64,000 nt of DNA, from contig NZ_JAUKWQ010000009.1 of the NCBI RefSeq assembly GCF_030504645.1, forward strand, positions 1 through 64,000. Direction: 5' to 3'. The position numbers were made by a program, and so were the translations under genes. The notes beneath the pieces are model-generated. The model was given only the letters and a program-made list of their open reading frames with translations. It made no database searches and was not told the DNA's origin. This document shows positions 1 to 8,495 of this stretch, one piece after another. Source of the DNA: Rhizobium oryzicola. Its GTDB lineage: Bacteria > Pseudomonadota > Alphaproteobacteria > Rhizobiales > Rhizobiaceae. How positions within the stretch are numbered: the stretch's first letter is position 1; each line of letters opens with the position of its first letter.

Positions 1-220
1 AGGGATAATCTGGCGCGCTTCAATCGACGCTCAAAGCGTTTCTCCAAAACTCATGACATGCTGGAGATAACGCTCACACTGTTCTTTAACAGGCACCTCA
101 TCGGGAGTCCTCAGTAAACACTGCCCCATCAAGGGGAGGTAGGTTGGCCGCAGTCACCGATTGATTTGCCTGTCTCCTCGCTCTGCGCTAAACCACGATG
201 AACACATGAGGATTTTGTGT

Positions 221-1294
221 ATGCCGCGTCTGACGCATCGGCTCGTTTCATTGGCTTTCGGCTTGTGCCTCGCGACAGGTGCGAGTGCTGCCACCATCGG
301 CGTCGTTGCGCCGAAAAACGGGCCCTATGCCATGCTCGGGGCTCAGATCCTGGATGGTGCCCGCGCCGCTGCCGGTGAAGACACGCTGGTGGAAGTGGAG
401 GAAAGCTGCGAGCAGGGTTCCGGCAAGCAGATCGCGCAGAAGCTGAAGGATGCCAAGGTCAGCATTGCCGTTGGCTTTCTGTGTGTGGAAACCCTGTCCG
501 AGACACTGCCGATCCTTAAGGATGCCGGCATTGCTGCCCTGACCGTTTCGGTGCGCTCGAAAATCCTGATGGAGGATTCGCTGCGCTACGGCTGGCCGTT
601 CTTCCGGCTGGCGCCTGTCGATGGTGAGGAGGGCCAAAAGCTCGCCGATACGATCCTCTCCCAATGGCAGACAAAATCCATCGCGCTGGTCGATGACGGC
701 ACCATCTATGGCCGCGACCTCGTCAGCGTCATCCGCCAGCGGCTGGAAACGGGCGGCATCAAGCCCGCCTTCACCGATACGCTGCGCCCGGGCCAGGAAC
801 AGCAATTATCGCTGGTGCGGCGACTGGCAAAAACCGGCGCAACCCATGTCTTCGTCGGCGCAGACCGCAATGATGTGGCCATCATGGCGCGCGATGTAGC
901 AGGCGATAATTTGGGCCTCACCTTCCTCGGCGGTGACGCCCTGCGGGCCGCCAACCGTCCCGTAGCACTGAAAGACGGTGTGCTGGCCGTCGCCCTGCCC
1001 GACTACGCGCTTCTGCCGGAGGCCGCCAACGCGGTCGTCATCCTGCGCACCGGCAATATCGAACCTGATGGCTATGTCCTGCCCGCCTTTGCGGCCGTCC
1101 AGGTGGCCAGCGAAGCCGCAAAGCGCATGACGTCGCAAAACATCACGGCGTCGCAGTCTCTGACCGATAGCAGCACGGAGACGGTGATTGGCCGCCTCCG
1201 CATCGGCAAGGATCACGAGCTGGTGGATAATCCTTATCGCCTGCAGGAATGGCGCGGTGGCAGCTTTCGCCCCGTTGGACCAGCAACCGAGTAA
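221..1294 (+). CDS. ABC transporter periplasmic substrate-binding protein (branched-chain amino acid type)
   Basis: This is a probable type I periplasmic binding protein of the Peripl_BP_6 (LivJ-like) family. It would bind a small solute, perhaps an amino acid or amide, in the periplasm. The first 23 residues form a typical signal peptide (MPRLTHR, a hydrophobic core, then ASA cleavage before ATIGVV). I chose the ATG at 221 because GAGGA lies 8 bases upstream and the signal peptide begins there; TTG 161 and ATG 206 are in-frame alternatives. The body has the alternating two-lobe pattern, with AILD-type helices and a VGADRNDV segment. No permease or ATPase gene is next to it, so it is an orphan here and the ligand cannot be told. 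Confidence 0.75.
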   Translation: MPRLTHRLVSLAFGLCLATGASAATIGVVAPKNGPYAMLGAQILDGARAAAGEDTLVEVEESCEQGSGKQIAQKLKDAKVSIAVGFLCVETLSETLPILKDAGIAALTVSVRSKILMEDSLRYGWPFFRLAPVDGEEGQKLADTILSQWQTKSIALVDDGTIYGRDLVSVIRQRLETGGIKPAFTDTLRPGQEQQLSLVRRLAKTGATHVFVGADRNDVAIMARDVAGDNLGLTFLGGDALRAANRPVALKDGVLAVALPDYALLPEAANAVVILRTGNIEPDGYVLPAFAAVQVASEAAKRMTSQNITASQSLTDSSTETVIGRLRIGKDHELVDNPYRLQEWRGGSFRPVGPATE

Positions 1295-1369
1295 ATTTGC
1301 CGTGTTGTCCCCGCCTTAGCGCGGTGTTAAGCGGTCGCGGCAAAAGTCATCACCGGAGATTGCCGCCCC

Positions 1370-2059
1370 ATGTCAGAAGCCGCTTCGCTGCCGATCCGCA
1401 TTGCCCCGTCCATTCTCGCCGCCGACTTTGCCAAGCTCGGCCAGGAGGTGCGTGACGTCGTGGCCGCAGGGGCGGACTGGATTCATCTGGATGTGATGGA
1501 CGGCCATTTCGTGCCGAACATTTCCTTCGGCCCCGACGTCATCAAGGCGCTGCGTCCGCATACGAAAGCCTTCTTCGATTGCCACCTGATGATTGCGCCC
1601 GCCGACCCCTATCTGGAGGCCTTCGCCAAGGCGGGCTGCGACAGCATTACCGTGCATGCGGAGGCAGGCCCTCATTTGCATCGCTCGCTGCAGACGATCC
1701 GCAATCTCGGCAAGAAGGTGGGCGTGACCCTCAACCCGGGCACTTCGCTTTCCTCCATCGAGAACGTTCTCGATGACATCGACCTGATCCTGATCATGAG
1801 CGTCAATCCGGGCTTTGGCGGCCAGAAGTTCATTCCCGCCATGGAAGAAAAGATCCGCGATGCCCGCACCCTGATCGGTGACCGGCCTATCGAACTGGAA
1901 GTCGATGGCGGCATTACGCCGGAAACCATCGGTGCCGCCACGGCAGCCGGCGCTAACGTGTTCGTGGCAGGCTCTGCCGTCTTCAAGGGCGGCAGCGTCG
2001 AAAGCTACCGGCAGAACATCGCGGCGCTGCGGCAGGCCGCCGAAAGCGCGGATGCTTGA
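1370..2059 (+). CDS. rpe: Ribulose-phosphate 3-epimerase
   Basis: Interconverts ribulose 5-phosphate and xylulose 5-phosphate in the pentose phosphate and Calvin pathways. The 229-residue length is normal for the family. The TIM-barrel signatures are all present: [12 protein letters not shown] (39-50), CHLMI (71-75), [10 protein letters not shown] (143-152) and EVDGGI (177-182). The metal ligands His39, Asp41, His72 and Asp179 are therefore intact. The ATG is preceded by GGAG at a somewhat long spacing (11). It overlaps the next gene by 4 bases (TTGA), which suggests translational coupling to the membrane protein downstream. Confidence 0.96.
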   Translation: MSEAASLPIRIAPSILAADFAKLGQEVRDVVAAGADWIHLDVMDGHFVPNISFGPDVIKALRPHTKAFFDCHLMIAPADPYLEAFAKAGCDSITVHAEAGPHLHRSLQTIRNLGKKVGVTLNPGTSLSSIENVLDDIDLILIMSVNPGFGGQKFIPAMEEKIRDARTLIGDRPIELEVDGGITPETIGAATAAGANVFVAGSAVFKGGSVESYRQNIAALRQAAESADA

Positions 2060-2550
2060 GCGAGAACCCGGCCAGCGCTGCCTTTCGACTCCGCCCGTTG
2101 CACATGCTGGCTGGCGGCCTGCTCTGGTCCCTCGCCTGCTCCGCCATCCTGCTTCTCAGCCTCTGGCAGGCTGAGAGGCTGGAGACCTTCCACCGCGATG
2201 AATTGCTGCTGGTGGCATTCACCGGCAGTCTTCTCGGATGGCTTGCCACGGAACTGGCGGATCTGGCCGTCGGTCGGCGCTTGTCATTTCGATGGCGCTG
2301 GCCGCTCATGACGGTATTCCTGGCGGGCGCCACGTTTGCCTTCACCGCCTTTCTGTTTGCGCTGGATTACCGCGCCTTCTATGCGCGCTGGCATGCCACC
2401 GCCTTCTCCATCGACTGGACGCTGCAGTTCCTGTTCACCTCGGCATCTGCCACCTATCAGTTCCTGGTGATCGGGCTCAGGCTCTATCTCCCCTGGGCAC
2501 CGCTCGCCGCCATCCTTGCCTCCTATCTTCTTGTGCGCCGGCAACGTTGA
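2056..2550 (+). CDS. Small four-helix inner-membrane protein, function unknown
   Basis: A 164-residue hydrophobic protein with four probable membrane segments at roughly residues 18-38, 50-72, 80-104 and 122-160. I recognise no catalytic motif or named family. The proposed TTG start overlaps the stop codon of rpe (TTGA), so the two genes are probably co-transcribed and coupled. An ATG at 2104 (Met17) would remove only a short cytoplasmic N-terminus and is a real alternative. It lies between rpe and purB, but nothing in the sequence ties it to sugar or purine metabolism. Confidence 0.6.
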   Translation: MSENPASAAFRLRPLHMLAGGLLWSLACSAILLLSLWQAERLETFHRDELLLVAFTGSLLGWLATELADLAVGRRLSFRWRWPLMTVFLAGATFAFTAFLFALDYRAFYARWHATAFSIDWTLQFLFTSASATYQFLVIGLRLYLPWAPLAAILASYLLVRRQR

Positions 2551-2611
2551 GATTCCTCCCTCCATTTGCTAGAGGGGGCGCAAATTACCTGTTTTCCAGA
2601 AAGTATAGTCC

Positions 2612-3913
2612 ATGATCCCCCGCTACTCGCGCCCCGAAATGGTTGCCATCTGGTCTCCCGAAACGAAATTCCGCATCTGGTTCGAGATCGAGGCCTATGC
2701 CTGCGACGCACTGGCAGATCTCGGCGTCATCCCGAAGGAAGCGGCCAAAACCATCTGGGAAAAGGGCGGCGCTGCGGAATTCAACGTGGCCCGCATCGAT
2801 GAGATCGAAGCCGTCACCAAGCATGACGTGATTGCCTTCCTGACGCATCTTGCGGAATTCGTCGGCCCCGACAGCCGCTTCGTCCACCAGGGCATGACCT
2901 CGTCCGACGTGCTGGATACGACGCTGAACATCCAGCTCGTGCGCGCTGCCGACATCCTGCTTGCCGACATGGACCGCGTTCTTGCAGCCCTCAAGGCCCG
3001 CGCCTTCGAGCACAAGGATACCATCCGCATCGGCCGCAGCCATGGCATCCATGCCGAGCCCACCACCATGGGCCTGACCTTTGCGCGCTTCTATGCCGAG
3101 ATGGCCCGTAACCGCACGCGCCTCGTCAACGCACGCGCCGAGATCGCGACCGGCGCTATATCAGGCGCTGTCGGCACCTTCGCCAACATCGATCCGCGCG
3201 TCGAAGAGCATGTCTGCGCCAAGCTCGGCCTCGTGCCGGAGCCGATCTCGACGCAGGTCATCCCGCGGGATCGCCATGCCATGTTCTTCGCGACGCTCGG
3301 CGTGATCGCCTCCTCCATCGAAAATGTCGCGATCGAAATCCGCCACATGCAGCGCACGGAAGTTCTGGAAGCGGAAGAATTCTTCTCGCCCGGCCAGAAG
3401 GGTTCGTCTGCCATGCCGCACAAGCGCAACCCGGTTCTGACGGAAAACCTGACCGGCCTTGCCCGCCTCGTCCGTATGTCGGTGGTGCCCGCTCTGGAAA
3501 ACGTGGCGCTCTGGCACGAGCGCGACATCAGCCATTCGAGCGTCGAGCGCGCCATCGGTCCGGATACGACGATTACGCTCGATTTTGCGCTGAACCGTCT
3601 CGCCGGCGTGATCGAAAAGCTGGTGATCTATCCGGACAACATGCTGAAGAACATGAACAAGTTCCGCGGCCTCGTGCATTCGCAGCGCGTCCTCTTGGCC
3701 CTGACCCAGGCCGGTGTCTCCCGCGAGGACAGCTATCGCCTCGTACAGCGCAACGCCATGAAGGTCTGGGAACAGGGCAAGGATTTCCTGGAAGAGCTGC
3801 TGGCTGACGCCGAAGTGCGCGCAGCCCTGAGTGAAGACCAGATCCGCGAAAAGTTCGATCTCGGCTATCACACCAAGCACGTCGATACGATTTTCCGCCG
3901 CGTCTTCGGCTGA
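2612..3913 (+). CDS. purB: Adenylosuccinate lyase
   Basis: Catalyses two fumarate-releasing steps in purine synthesis: SAICAR to AICAR and adenylosuccinate to AMP. The fumarase/aspartase superfamily signature SSAMPHKRNP is at residues 265-274 and carries the flexible catalytic loop. An upstream HQGMTSSDVLDT segment and a GRSHGIHAEPTT segment supply the other conserved active-site regions. Its 433 residues match the usual short bacterial form. It starts a purine-rich neighbourhood (purC, purS, purQ and purL follow), but it is separated from purC by two unrelated genes and so probably has its own promoter. Confidence 0.97.
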   Translation: MIPRYSRPEMVAIWSPETKFRIWFEIEAYACDALADLGVIPKEAAKTIWEKGGAAEFNVARIDEIEAVTKHDVIAFLTHLAEFVGPDSRFVHQGMTSSDVLDTTLNIQLVRAADILLADMDRVLAALKARAFEHKDTIRIGRSHGIHAEPTTMGLTFARFYAEMARNRTRLVNARAEIATGAISGAVGTFANIDPRVEEHVCAKLGLVPEPISTQVIPRDRHAMFFATLGVIASSIENVAIEIRHMQRTEVLEAEEFFSPGQKGSSAMPHKRNPVLTENLTGLARLVRMSVVPALENVALWHERDISHSSVERAIGPDTTITLDFALNRLAGVIEKLVIYPDNMLKNMNKFRGLVHSQRVLLALTQAGVSREDSYRLVQRNAMKVWEQGKDFLEELLADAEVRAALSEDQIREKFDLGYHTKHVDTIFRRVFG

Positions 3914-4022
3914 TCAAGCATACTGCACATCAGAGTCCAATCGGAGCGATGCACGCTTCGATGGCGTTTGCTATAGGTCCAAACTCTTGACGCAACCCGT
4001 CACAAACATGACATAAGGCGCC

Positions 4023-4577
4023 ATGAAAGCATCCGAAGCAGATATCCTGATTATTCCAGGCTACACCAATTCCGGGCCCGACCATTGGCAGACCCGATGG
4101 GAATCAAAGCTCGCCACTGCGCGCCGCGTGGAGCAGGCAGAGTGGTCGAAGCCCGTACGCGAGGACTGGGTGAGCCGCGTGGCGGAAGAAGTCAACGCCG
4201 CGACCAAGCCGGTCGTGCTGGTGGCCCATTCGCTGGGCGTACCGACAGCCATCCACGCCATCCCGCATTTTCGCAAGAAGGTGGCGGGTGCCTTTTTCGT
4301 TGCGCCGCCGGACGTGGCAAATCCGGATATTAGGCCCAAACACCTGATGACCTTTGGGCCCTATCCGCGCGATCCGCTGCCCTTCCCGTCGATGACGATC
4401 GCCAGCCGCAATGATCCCTTCGGCACCTACGACCATGCCGATGACATTACCAATGCCTGGGGATCCCTGCTGATAGACGCGGGCGAAGCCGGACACATCA
4501 ATGCCGATTCCGGACACGGGCCGTGGCCGGAAGGCACGATGGTGTTTGCGCGTTTTCTGGGTGGCTTGAAGCCCTGA
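4023..4577 (+). CDS. Serine alpha/beta hydrolase, RBBP9/YdeN family
   Basis: A 184-residue compact alpha/beta hydrolase of the RBBP9/YdeN (Ser_hydrolase) family. The fold starts with ILIIPGYTNSGPDHWQ. The nucleophile is Ser70 in VLVAHSLG, the acid is probably Asp131 in SRNDPFG, and the base is His158 in GEAGHIN or the nearby His165. The family usually cleaves small esters, and physiological substrates are mostly unknown. AAGG sits 4 bases before the ATG. It lies alone on the + strand, tail to tail with the DUF1476 gene. Confidence 0.85.
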   Translation: MKASEADILIIPGYTNSGPDHWQTRWESKLATARRVEQAEWSKPVREDWVSRVAEEVNAATKPVVLVAHSLGVPTAIHAIPHFRKKVAGAFFVAPPDVANPDIRPKHLMTFGPYPRDPLPFPSMTIASRNDPFGTYDHADDITNAWGSLLIDAGEAGHINADSGHGPWPEGTMVFARFLGGLKP

Positions 4578-4599
4578 GGCGGACAAACCGGCTCGGCGG

Positions 4600-4917
4600 T
4601 CAGGCCGCAGCCTTCATGTCGGCGAGAACTTCAACCAGCATGGCATTCAGTCGATCCGCCAGTCCGTCTTCCGGAAATGCCACGCGAGCAGCGTCGAAAT
4701 CCCGACGCAATTGCGTGACTAACTCTTCGGATGAGGGATTGTTGACGGCCCAGGCGGCAAGTTCTTCCGCATAGGCGATCGGGTCGGTCCGCTCCATAAG
4801 TTGCGCGGCCCAAAGACCCACCAATTTGTTGCGGCGGGCGGCCGCGCGGAAAACAACGTCCTGCTCATAGGCAAACTTGTTCTCCAGAGCGCGAGCACGA
4901 TCCTTGAGAGTAATCAT
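4600..4917 (-). CDS. DUF1476 protein, F1-ATPase inhibitory zeta subunit
   Basis: A 105-residue soluble protein of the DUF1476 family, known in Paracoccus as the zeta subunit that inhibits the F1Fo-ATPase of alphaproteobacteria. The N-terminal inhibitory segment (DRARALENKFAYEQD) and the following FRAAARRNKLVGLWAA helix are the family hallmark. I start at ATG 4917, where GGGGA lies 6 bases upstream; the longer reading frame to 5064 adds a non-conserved, proline/arginine-rich tail. It is divergent from purC and far from any atp gene in this window. The family call is solid; the inhibitory role is carried over from Paracoccus. Confidence 0.87.
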   Translation of the reverse strand: MITLKDRARALENKFAYEQDVVFRAAARRNKLVGLWAAQLMERTDPIAYAEELAAWAVNNPSSEELVTQLRRDFDAARVAFPEDGLADRLNAMLVEVLADMKAAA

Positions 4918-5003
4918 CGAAAATCCCCGTTTTGCTTCTGTTTCCGGGCGTTTGTTCCGCCTCTGCTCGGCATATAAGCAGGACCTCTTTGAAAAAACGT
5001 GTA

Positions 5004-5032
5004 GGGGCAAGGTGAACGATTCCTTTTGCCCC
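5004..5032. promoter_or_regulatory. Inverted repeat in the zeta-subunit/purC divergent region
   Basis: GGGGCAA and TTGCCCC form a 7-bp stem with a 15-base loop that can extend inwards by two GG/CC pairs across a TT bulge. It lies about midway between the divergent DUF1476 gene and purC, in either a leader or an operator position. It matches no purine riboswitch that I recognise. Its role is unknown. Confidence 0.3.
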
Positions 5033-5153
5033 GTCTCAATGTGAGTGGATCGACGGTGGCGCATTGTGAAACCGACCGTTTTCCGTTATGGGACCGCTCA
5101 AGCTTCATTTATCGCGCCGTATGGGCGCCTCTGAACAAACGAGAAAAGACATC

Positions 5154-5918
5154 ATGAACCGTCGCCGCCGTATTTACGAAGGCAAGGCCAAGATCCTTTA
5201 CGAAGGCCCTGAACCAGGAACGCTGATCCAATTCTTCAAGGACGATGCGACTGCGTTCAACAAGAAGAAGCATGACATCATCGATGGCAAGGGCGTCCTG
5301 AACAACCGGATCTCCGAATACATCTTCACGCATCTCAACAAAATCGGCATCCCGACCCACTTCATCCGCCGCCTCAACATGCGCGAGCAGCTGATCAAGG
5401 AAGTGGAGATCATCCCGCTCGAGATCGTCGTTCGCAACGTTGCCGCTGGCTCCCTTTCCGAACGTCTCGGCATCGAGGAAGGCACGGTCTTGCCGCGTTC
5501 GATCATCGAGTTCTACTACAAGTCGGATCAGCTCGGTGACCCCATGGTCTCCGAAGAGCACATTACAGCCTTCGGCTGGGCGAACCCCGCCGAGCTCGAC
5601 GACATCATGGCGCTCGCCATTCGCGTCAACGACTTCCTGTCCGGCCTTTTCCTGGGCGTCGGCATTCAGCTGGTCGACTTCAAGATCGAATGCGGCCGCC
5701 TGTTCGAAGGTGACCTGATGCGCATTATTCTGGCAGATGAAATCTCGCCGGACAGCTGCCGCCTTTGGGACATCGAGACCAAGGAACGCATGGACAAGGA
5801 CCGCTTCCGCCGCGACATGGGCGGACTGCTGGAAGCCTATTCTGAAGTCGCACGCCGCTTGGGCGTCATCAACGAGAACGAGCCGATCCGAGGCACGGGT
5901 CCGGTTCTGGTACAGTAA
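5154..5918 (+). CDS. purC: Phosphoribosylaminoimidazole-succinocarboxamide synthase (SAICAR synthetase)
   Basis: Joins CAIR and aspartate with ATP to form SAICAR in de novo purine synthesis. At 254 residues it is the normal length for the monofunctional enzyme. The N-terminal [14 protein letters not shown] loop, the central [16 protein letters not shown] block and the later LVDFKIECG block are conserved in the family. I place the start at ATG 5154, preceded by GAGAAAAG; in-frame codons further upstream would add a tail not seen in the family. It leads the run purC-purS-ORF-purQ, with only 19 bases to purS. Confidence 0.97.
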   Translation: MNRRRRIYEGKAKILYEGPEPGTLIQFFKDDATAFNKKKHDIIDGKGVLNNRISEYIFTHLNKIGIPTHFIRRLNMREQLIKEVEIIPLEIVVRNVAAGSLSERLGIEEGTVLPRSIIEFYYKSDQLGDPMVSEEHITAFGWANPAELDDIMALAIRVNDFLSGLFLGVGIQLVDFKIECGRLFEGDLMRIILADEISPDSCRLWDIETKERMDKDRFRRDMGGLLEAYSEVARRLGVINENEPIRGTGPVLVQ

Positions 5919-5937
5919 GCCGTCAGGGGAGCATTCA

Positions 5938-6180
5938 GTGATCAAGGCACGCGTAACCGTCACATTGAAGAACGGCGTTCTGGACCCGCAGGGCAAGGCC
6001 ATCGAAGGCGCGCTTGGCAGCCTTGGCTTTCACGGCGTTCATCAGGTTCGTCAGGGCAAGGTCTTCGATGTCGAGCTCGACACCAACGATCAGGCCAAAG
6101 CCGAAGCTGACCTCAAGGCCATGTGCGAAAAGCTTCTGGCCAACACGGTGATTGAGAACTATTCTATCGCCCTCACCTGA
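5938..6180 (+). CDS. purS: FGAM synthase subunit PurS
   Basis: An 80-residue accessory subunit that bridges PurQ and small PurL in the three-part phosphoribosylformylglycinamidine synthase. The sequence reads KARVTVTLKNGVLDPQGKAIEGAL and then a VRQGKVFDVEL strand, the standard PurS ferredoxin-like fold. The start is GTG at 5938 with a strong GGGGAG 8 bases upstream. Its presence explains why purL further downstream is the short form lacking a PurS-like domain. Confidence 0.93.
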   Translation: MIKARVTVTLKNGVLDPQGKAIEGALGSLGFHGVHQVRQGKVFDVELDTNDQAKAEADLKAMCEKLLANTVIENYSIALT

Positions 6181-6197
6181 AGGTTGTGGAGCGTGCG

Positions 6198-6455
6198 ATG
6201 GCCGACATCACCAACGAATTGATGTTTGAGCTGATGAAGAGGTTAAACGCACGCTTTGACAAAGTGGATTCCGCGTTGAGCGAGCTTCGCTCTGAGATGA
6301 ACGCAATGCGCGGAGCCATGGTGTCCATTCACCAGGACATTCATAACATCTACTCGACGCTATCCCGACATGAGGCACGCCTCGATCGGATCGAAAACCG
6401 TCTCGAACTTCGAGAACTGTCAGAAGCACAAGCAAGGTTTGAGCCCCACCCATGA
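6198..6455 (+). CDS. Small coiled-coil protein encoded between purS and purQ
   Basis: An 85-residue, charged, probably all-helical protein ([20 protein letters not shown], then heptad-like [13 protein letters not shown] and a second helix [19 protein letters not shown]). It has no membrane segment or catalytic motif, and I do not recognise a named family. The ATG at 6198 has GGAG 6 bases before it, and the stop overlaps the purQ start (ATGA). It is therefore read in the same operon and probably coupled to purQ translation. The form suggests an oligomerising or docking protein. A link to the FGAM synthase complex is only an inference from position. Confidence 0.75.
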   Translation: MADITNELMFELMKRLNARFDKVDSALSELRSEMNAMRGAMVSIHQDIHNIYSTLSRHEARLDRIENRLELRELSEAQARFEPHP

Positions 6456-7123
6456 AGTCCGCCGTCGTTCAGCTTCCAGGCCTCAATCGTGACCGCGACA
6501 TGATCGCGGCGCTGACCAAGATTTCCGGCAAGGCACCGGTTACCGTCTGGCAGACGGAAACCGAGATCCCGGATGTCGACCTGATCGTCATCCCCGGCGG
6601 CTTCTCCTATGGGGACTACCTGCGCTGCGGCGCGATTGCGGCTCGCATGCCGGTCATGCAGGCCATTCGCGAAAAGGCGGAAAAGGGCGTGAAGGTTCTC
6701 GGCGTCTGCAACGGCTTCCAGATCCTGGTCGAGGCGGGCATGCTGCCGGGCGCTCTCATGCGCAACACCTCTCTCAAGTTCGTCTGCAAGGAAGTGAAGC
6801 TCGAAGTCGTCAATGCCGACACGGACTTCACGCGCGCCTACGAGCAGGGCCAGATCATCCGCTGCCCCGTCGCCCACCACGATGGCAACTACTTCGTGGA
6901 TGACGAAACCCTGAAGGGTATTCAGGGTAATGGCCAGATCGTCTTCCGCTATGCAGATGGCACCAACCCCAATGGTTCGCTGCTGGATATCGCAGGCGTC
7001 GTCAACCAGGCCGGTAACGTGCTTGGCATGATGCCTCACCCGGAAAACCTCATCGAGGCCGCGCATGGTGGCAGCGATGGTCGTGGCATCTTTGCCTCCG
7101 CACTGGATGTGATTGCCGCCTGA
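6452..7123 (+). CDS. purQ: FGAM synthase glutaminase subunit PurQ
   Basis: A class I glutamine amidotransferase that supplies ammonia to PurL for conversion of FGAR to FGAM. The nucleophile is Cys86 in [10 protein letters not shown], and His196/Glu198 in [10 protein letters not shown] complete the triad. The 223-residue length is normal. It overlaps the upstream small coiled-coil gene by 4 bases, and the following lipoprotein gene starts one base after its stop. The synthetase partner purL is about 1.4 kb downstream on the same strand. Confidence 0.97.
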   Translation: MKSAVVQLPGLNRDRDMIAALTKISGKAPVTVWQTETEIPDVDLIVIPGGFSYGDYLRCGAIAARMPVMQAIREKAEKGVKVLGVCNGFQILVEAGMLPGALMRNTSLKFVCKEVKLEVVNADTDFTRAYEQGQIIRCPVAHHDGNYFVDDETLKGIQGNGQIVFRYADGTNPNGSLLDIAGVVNQAGNVLGMMPHPENLIEAAHGGSDGRGIFASALDVIAA

Positions 7124-7124
7124 C

Positions 7125-7517
7125 ATGAAGCATTTTATCTCGTTGGGCGGAGTAGCCGTCATGGCCGCGCTTGCACTTTCCGCATGCCAGTCGCAGCGCT
7201 CCTCCGCGCCCGTGCCGGACAAAAGCGCTTTGTCGACCATGGAACGCGTGGCCGTTGCCGCCAATAGCTGCTGGTTCAAATCGGGCGATCCGGCCTTCAA
7301 GGATTACCGGCTCGCACCGGAACTGAATTCCTTCTCCGGCCGTCCGCGTATTCTGGCTGTTCCAAAGCGCAGCCCCGAATCGCGCCCTGCCCTCGTGGTG
7401 CAGGCCGAAGGCCATCCGGCGCGTCTCGATGCGTTTGGTCCACTGATGCAGGGGCCTGCCGGTGAACGTATCCGTCACGACGTGGTGCGTTGGGCCAATG
7501 GCGCCAAGGGTTGCTGA
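7125..7517 (+). CDS. Small secreted lipoprotein, function unknown
   Basis: A 130-residue protein with a lipoprotein signal: MKHFISLGG, a hydrophobic stretch, then a lipobox ending in LSAC at Cys21. The mature part is unremarkable. It has two further cysteines, one in a NSCWF context and one in the C-terminal KGC, which could form a disulphide. I recognise no family with confidence. It begins one base after the purQ stop with only a weak ribosome site, so it is probably translated by read-on from purQ. There is no evidence for a role in purine synthesis. Confidence 0.65.
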   Translation: MKHFISLGGVAVMAALALSACQSQRSSAPVPDKSALSTMERVAVAANSCWFKSGDPAFKDYRLAPELNSFSGRPRILAVPKRSPESRPALVVQAEGHPARLDAFGPLMQGPAGERIRHDVVRWANGAKGC

Positions 7518-7774
7518 ACCAGTAAGCTTTGATTCCGTGGGCTCGCCGATCAGGCGGGCTCGATCGTCATGATAAGATCTATCTGAAGCACACGACACGT
7601 CCATCCGGAAGGCCGTCCCGTTCCTGCAACAGTCACCAAACATCTTAAGTGACTCATATCCGGTTTCATCATTTTCACTATTGCTTTACGGTCAGATGCG
7701 CGTCTACGTTCCGTGCCACTGACTGCTTCGACGCAGTGTCGCAGCTCAGAGGTATCACGGAGTCGAACCGACTA

Positions 7775-8377
7775 ATGCGACAGTTTACGGCCTCCAAGCT
7801 GGTCATTTCTGCACTGCTTTGCGCCAGCGCCCTTGTATCGGCCAATCCCGCCATTTCCGCCGATTATGCATCCAGCCAACCCGCGACGCTCGAAAAGCCG
7901 ATTTTCGATGAAGCGCGATTCGGTTGGCAGGTCGGCATCGACAAGACCTTCACCAATGATGAAAAGGGTTCCTTCATCACCGGCATGGTCTTCTTCGACC
8001 CCTGGAATCACTTTGAAGCCACCGGTTGGGACCGCTTCATTCGTCCACGTATCCACGTCGGTGGTGACGTGAGCACGGCTGGCGAAACCAATCAGATTTA
8101 TGCGGGCTTCTCCTGGACGGTGAACCTCACTGACCAGTTCTTCCTGGAAGCCGGTTTCGGCGGCAGCTTGAACGACGGCACGCGCGAACCCGACGGTGGT
8201 CGCGGCCCGTTTGTCGGTTGCAACGCGCTCTTCCACGAATACGTTGCCGCCGGTGTGAACCTAGACAAGAACTGGCGCATCGTTGCCCAGGCAGAGCATT
8301 CCTCGCACGCCAACCTCTGCGGCGATACCAACAACGGTCTGACCCGTGGCGGCGTCATGATCGGCTACAAGTTCTGA
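7775..8377 (+). CDS. PagL-like lipid A 3-O-deacylase (acyloxyacyl hydrolase), outer membrane
   Basis: A 200-residue secreted beta-barrel protein of the acyloxyacyl hydrolase/PagL family, which removes the 3-O-linked acyl chain of lipid A. It has a signal peptide (residues 1-29, cut near ISA-DYA) and alternating strands throughout. It ends in the outer-membrane signature GYKF with a terminal Phe. The catalytic His-x-Ser of PagL maps to His175 and Ser177 in AEHSSHANLC. ATG 7775 was chosen because the signal peptide starts there. It sits between the purQ and purL blocks, preceded by a 257-base gap, so it probably has its own promoter. Confidence 0.8.
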   Translation: MRQFTASKLVISALLCASALVSANPAISADYASSQPATLEKPIFDEARFGWQVGIDKTFTNDEKGSFITGMVFFDPWNHFEATGWDRFIRPRIHVGGDVSTAGETNQIYAGFSWTVNLTDQFFLEAGFGGSLNDGTREPDGGRGPFVGCNALFHEYVAAGVNLDKNWRIVAQAEHSSHANLCGDTNNGLTRGGVMIGYKF

Positions 8378-8495
8378 CGGTACAAGAACCGCAAAAAGAA
8401 CCTGATTGGGCGGGCGCGATTGGAAATTTCCTGTCGCGCCGCCAAAGCATCTACGCTAAAGAGACGCCATCCGGACCGCCAGCGTAGAGAACAAG

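Noticed and set aside
1..220. Search for a tRNA, promoter or gene end in the first 220 bases
   Set aside because: I found no convincing cloverleaf, coding frame or promoter; only the ribosome site near 208-212 is clear.
3987..4016. TTGACG-based promoter before the alpha/beta hydrolase
   Set aside because: The implied -10 (GACATA) overlaps the ribosome site, leaving no room for a leader, so I do not call it.
7540..7565. Stem CTCGCC-gatca-GGCGGG as a terminator after the lipoprotein
   Set aside because: The stem is only 6 bp with a G-T pair and has no T run.
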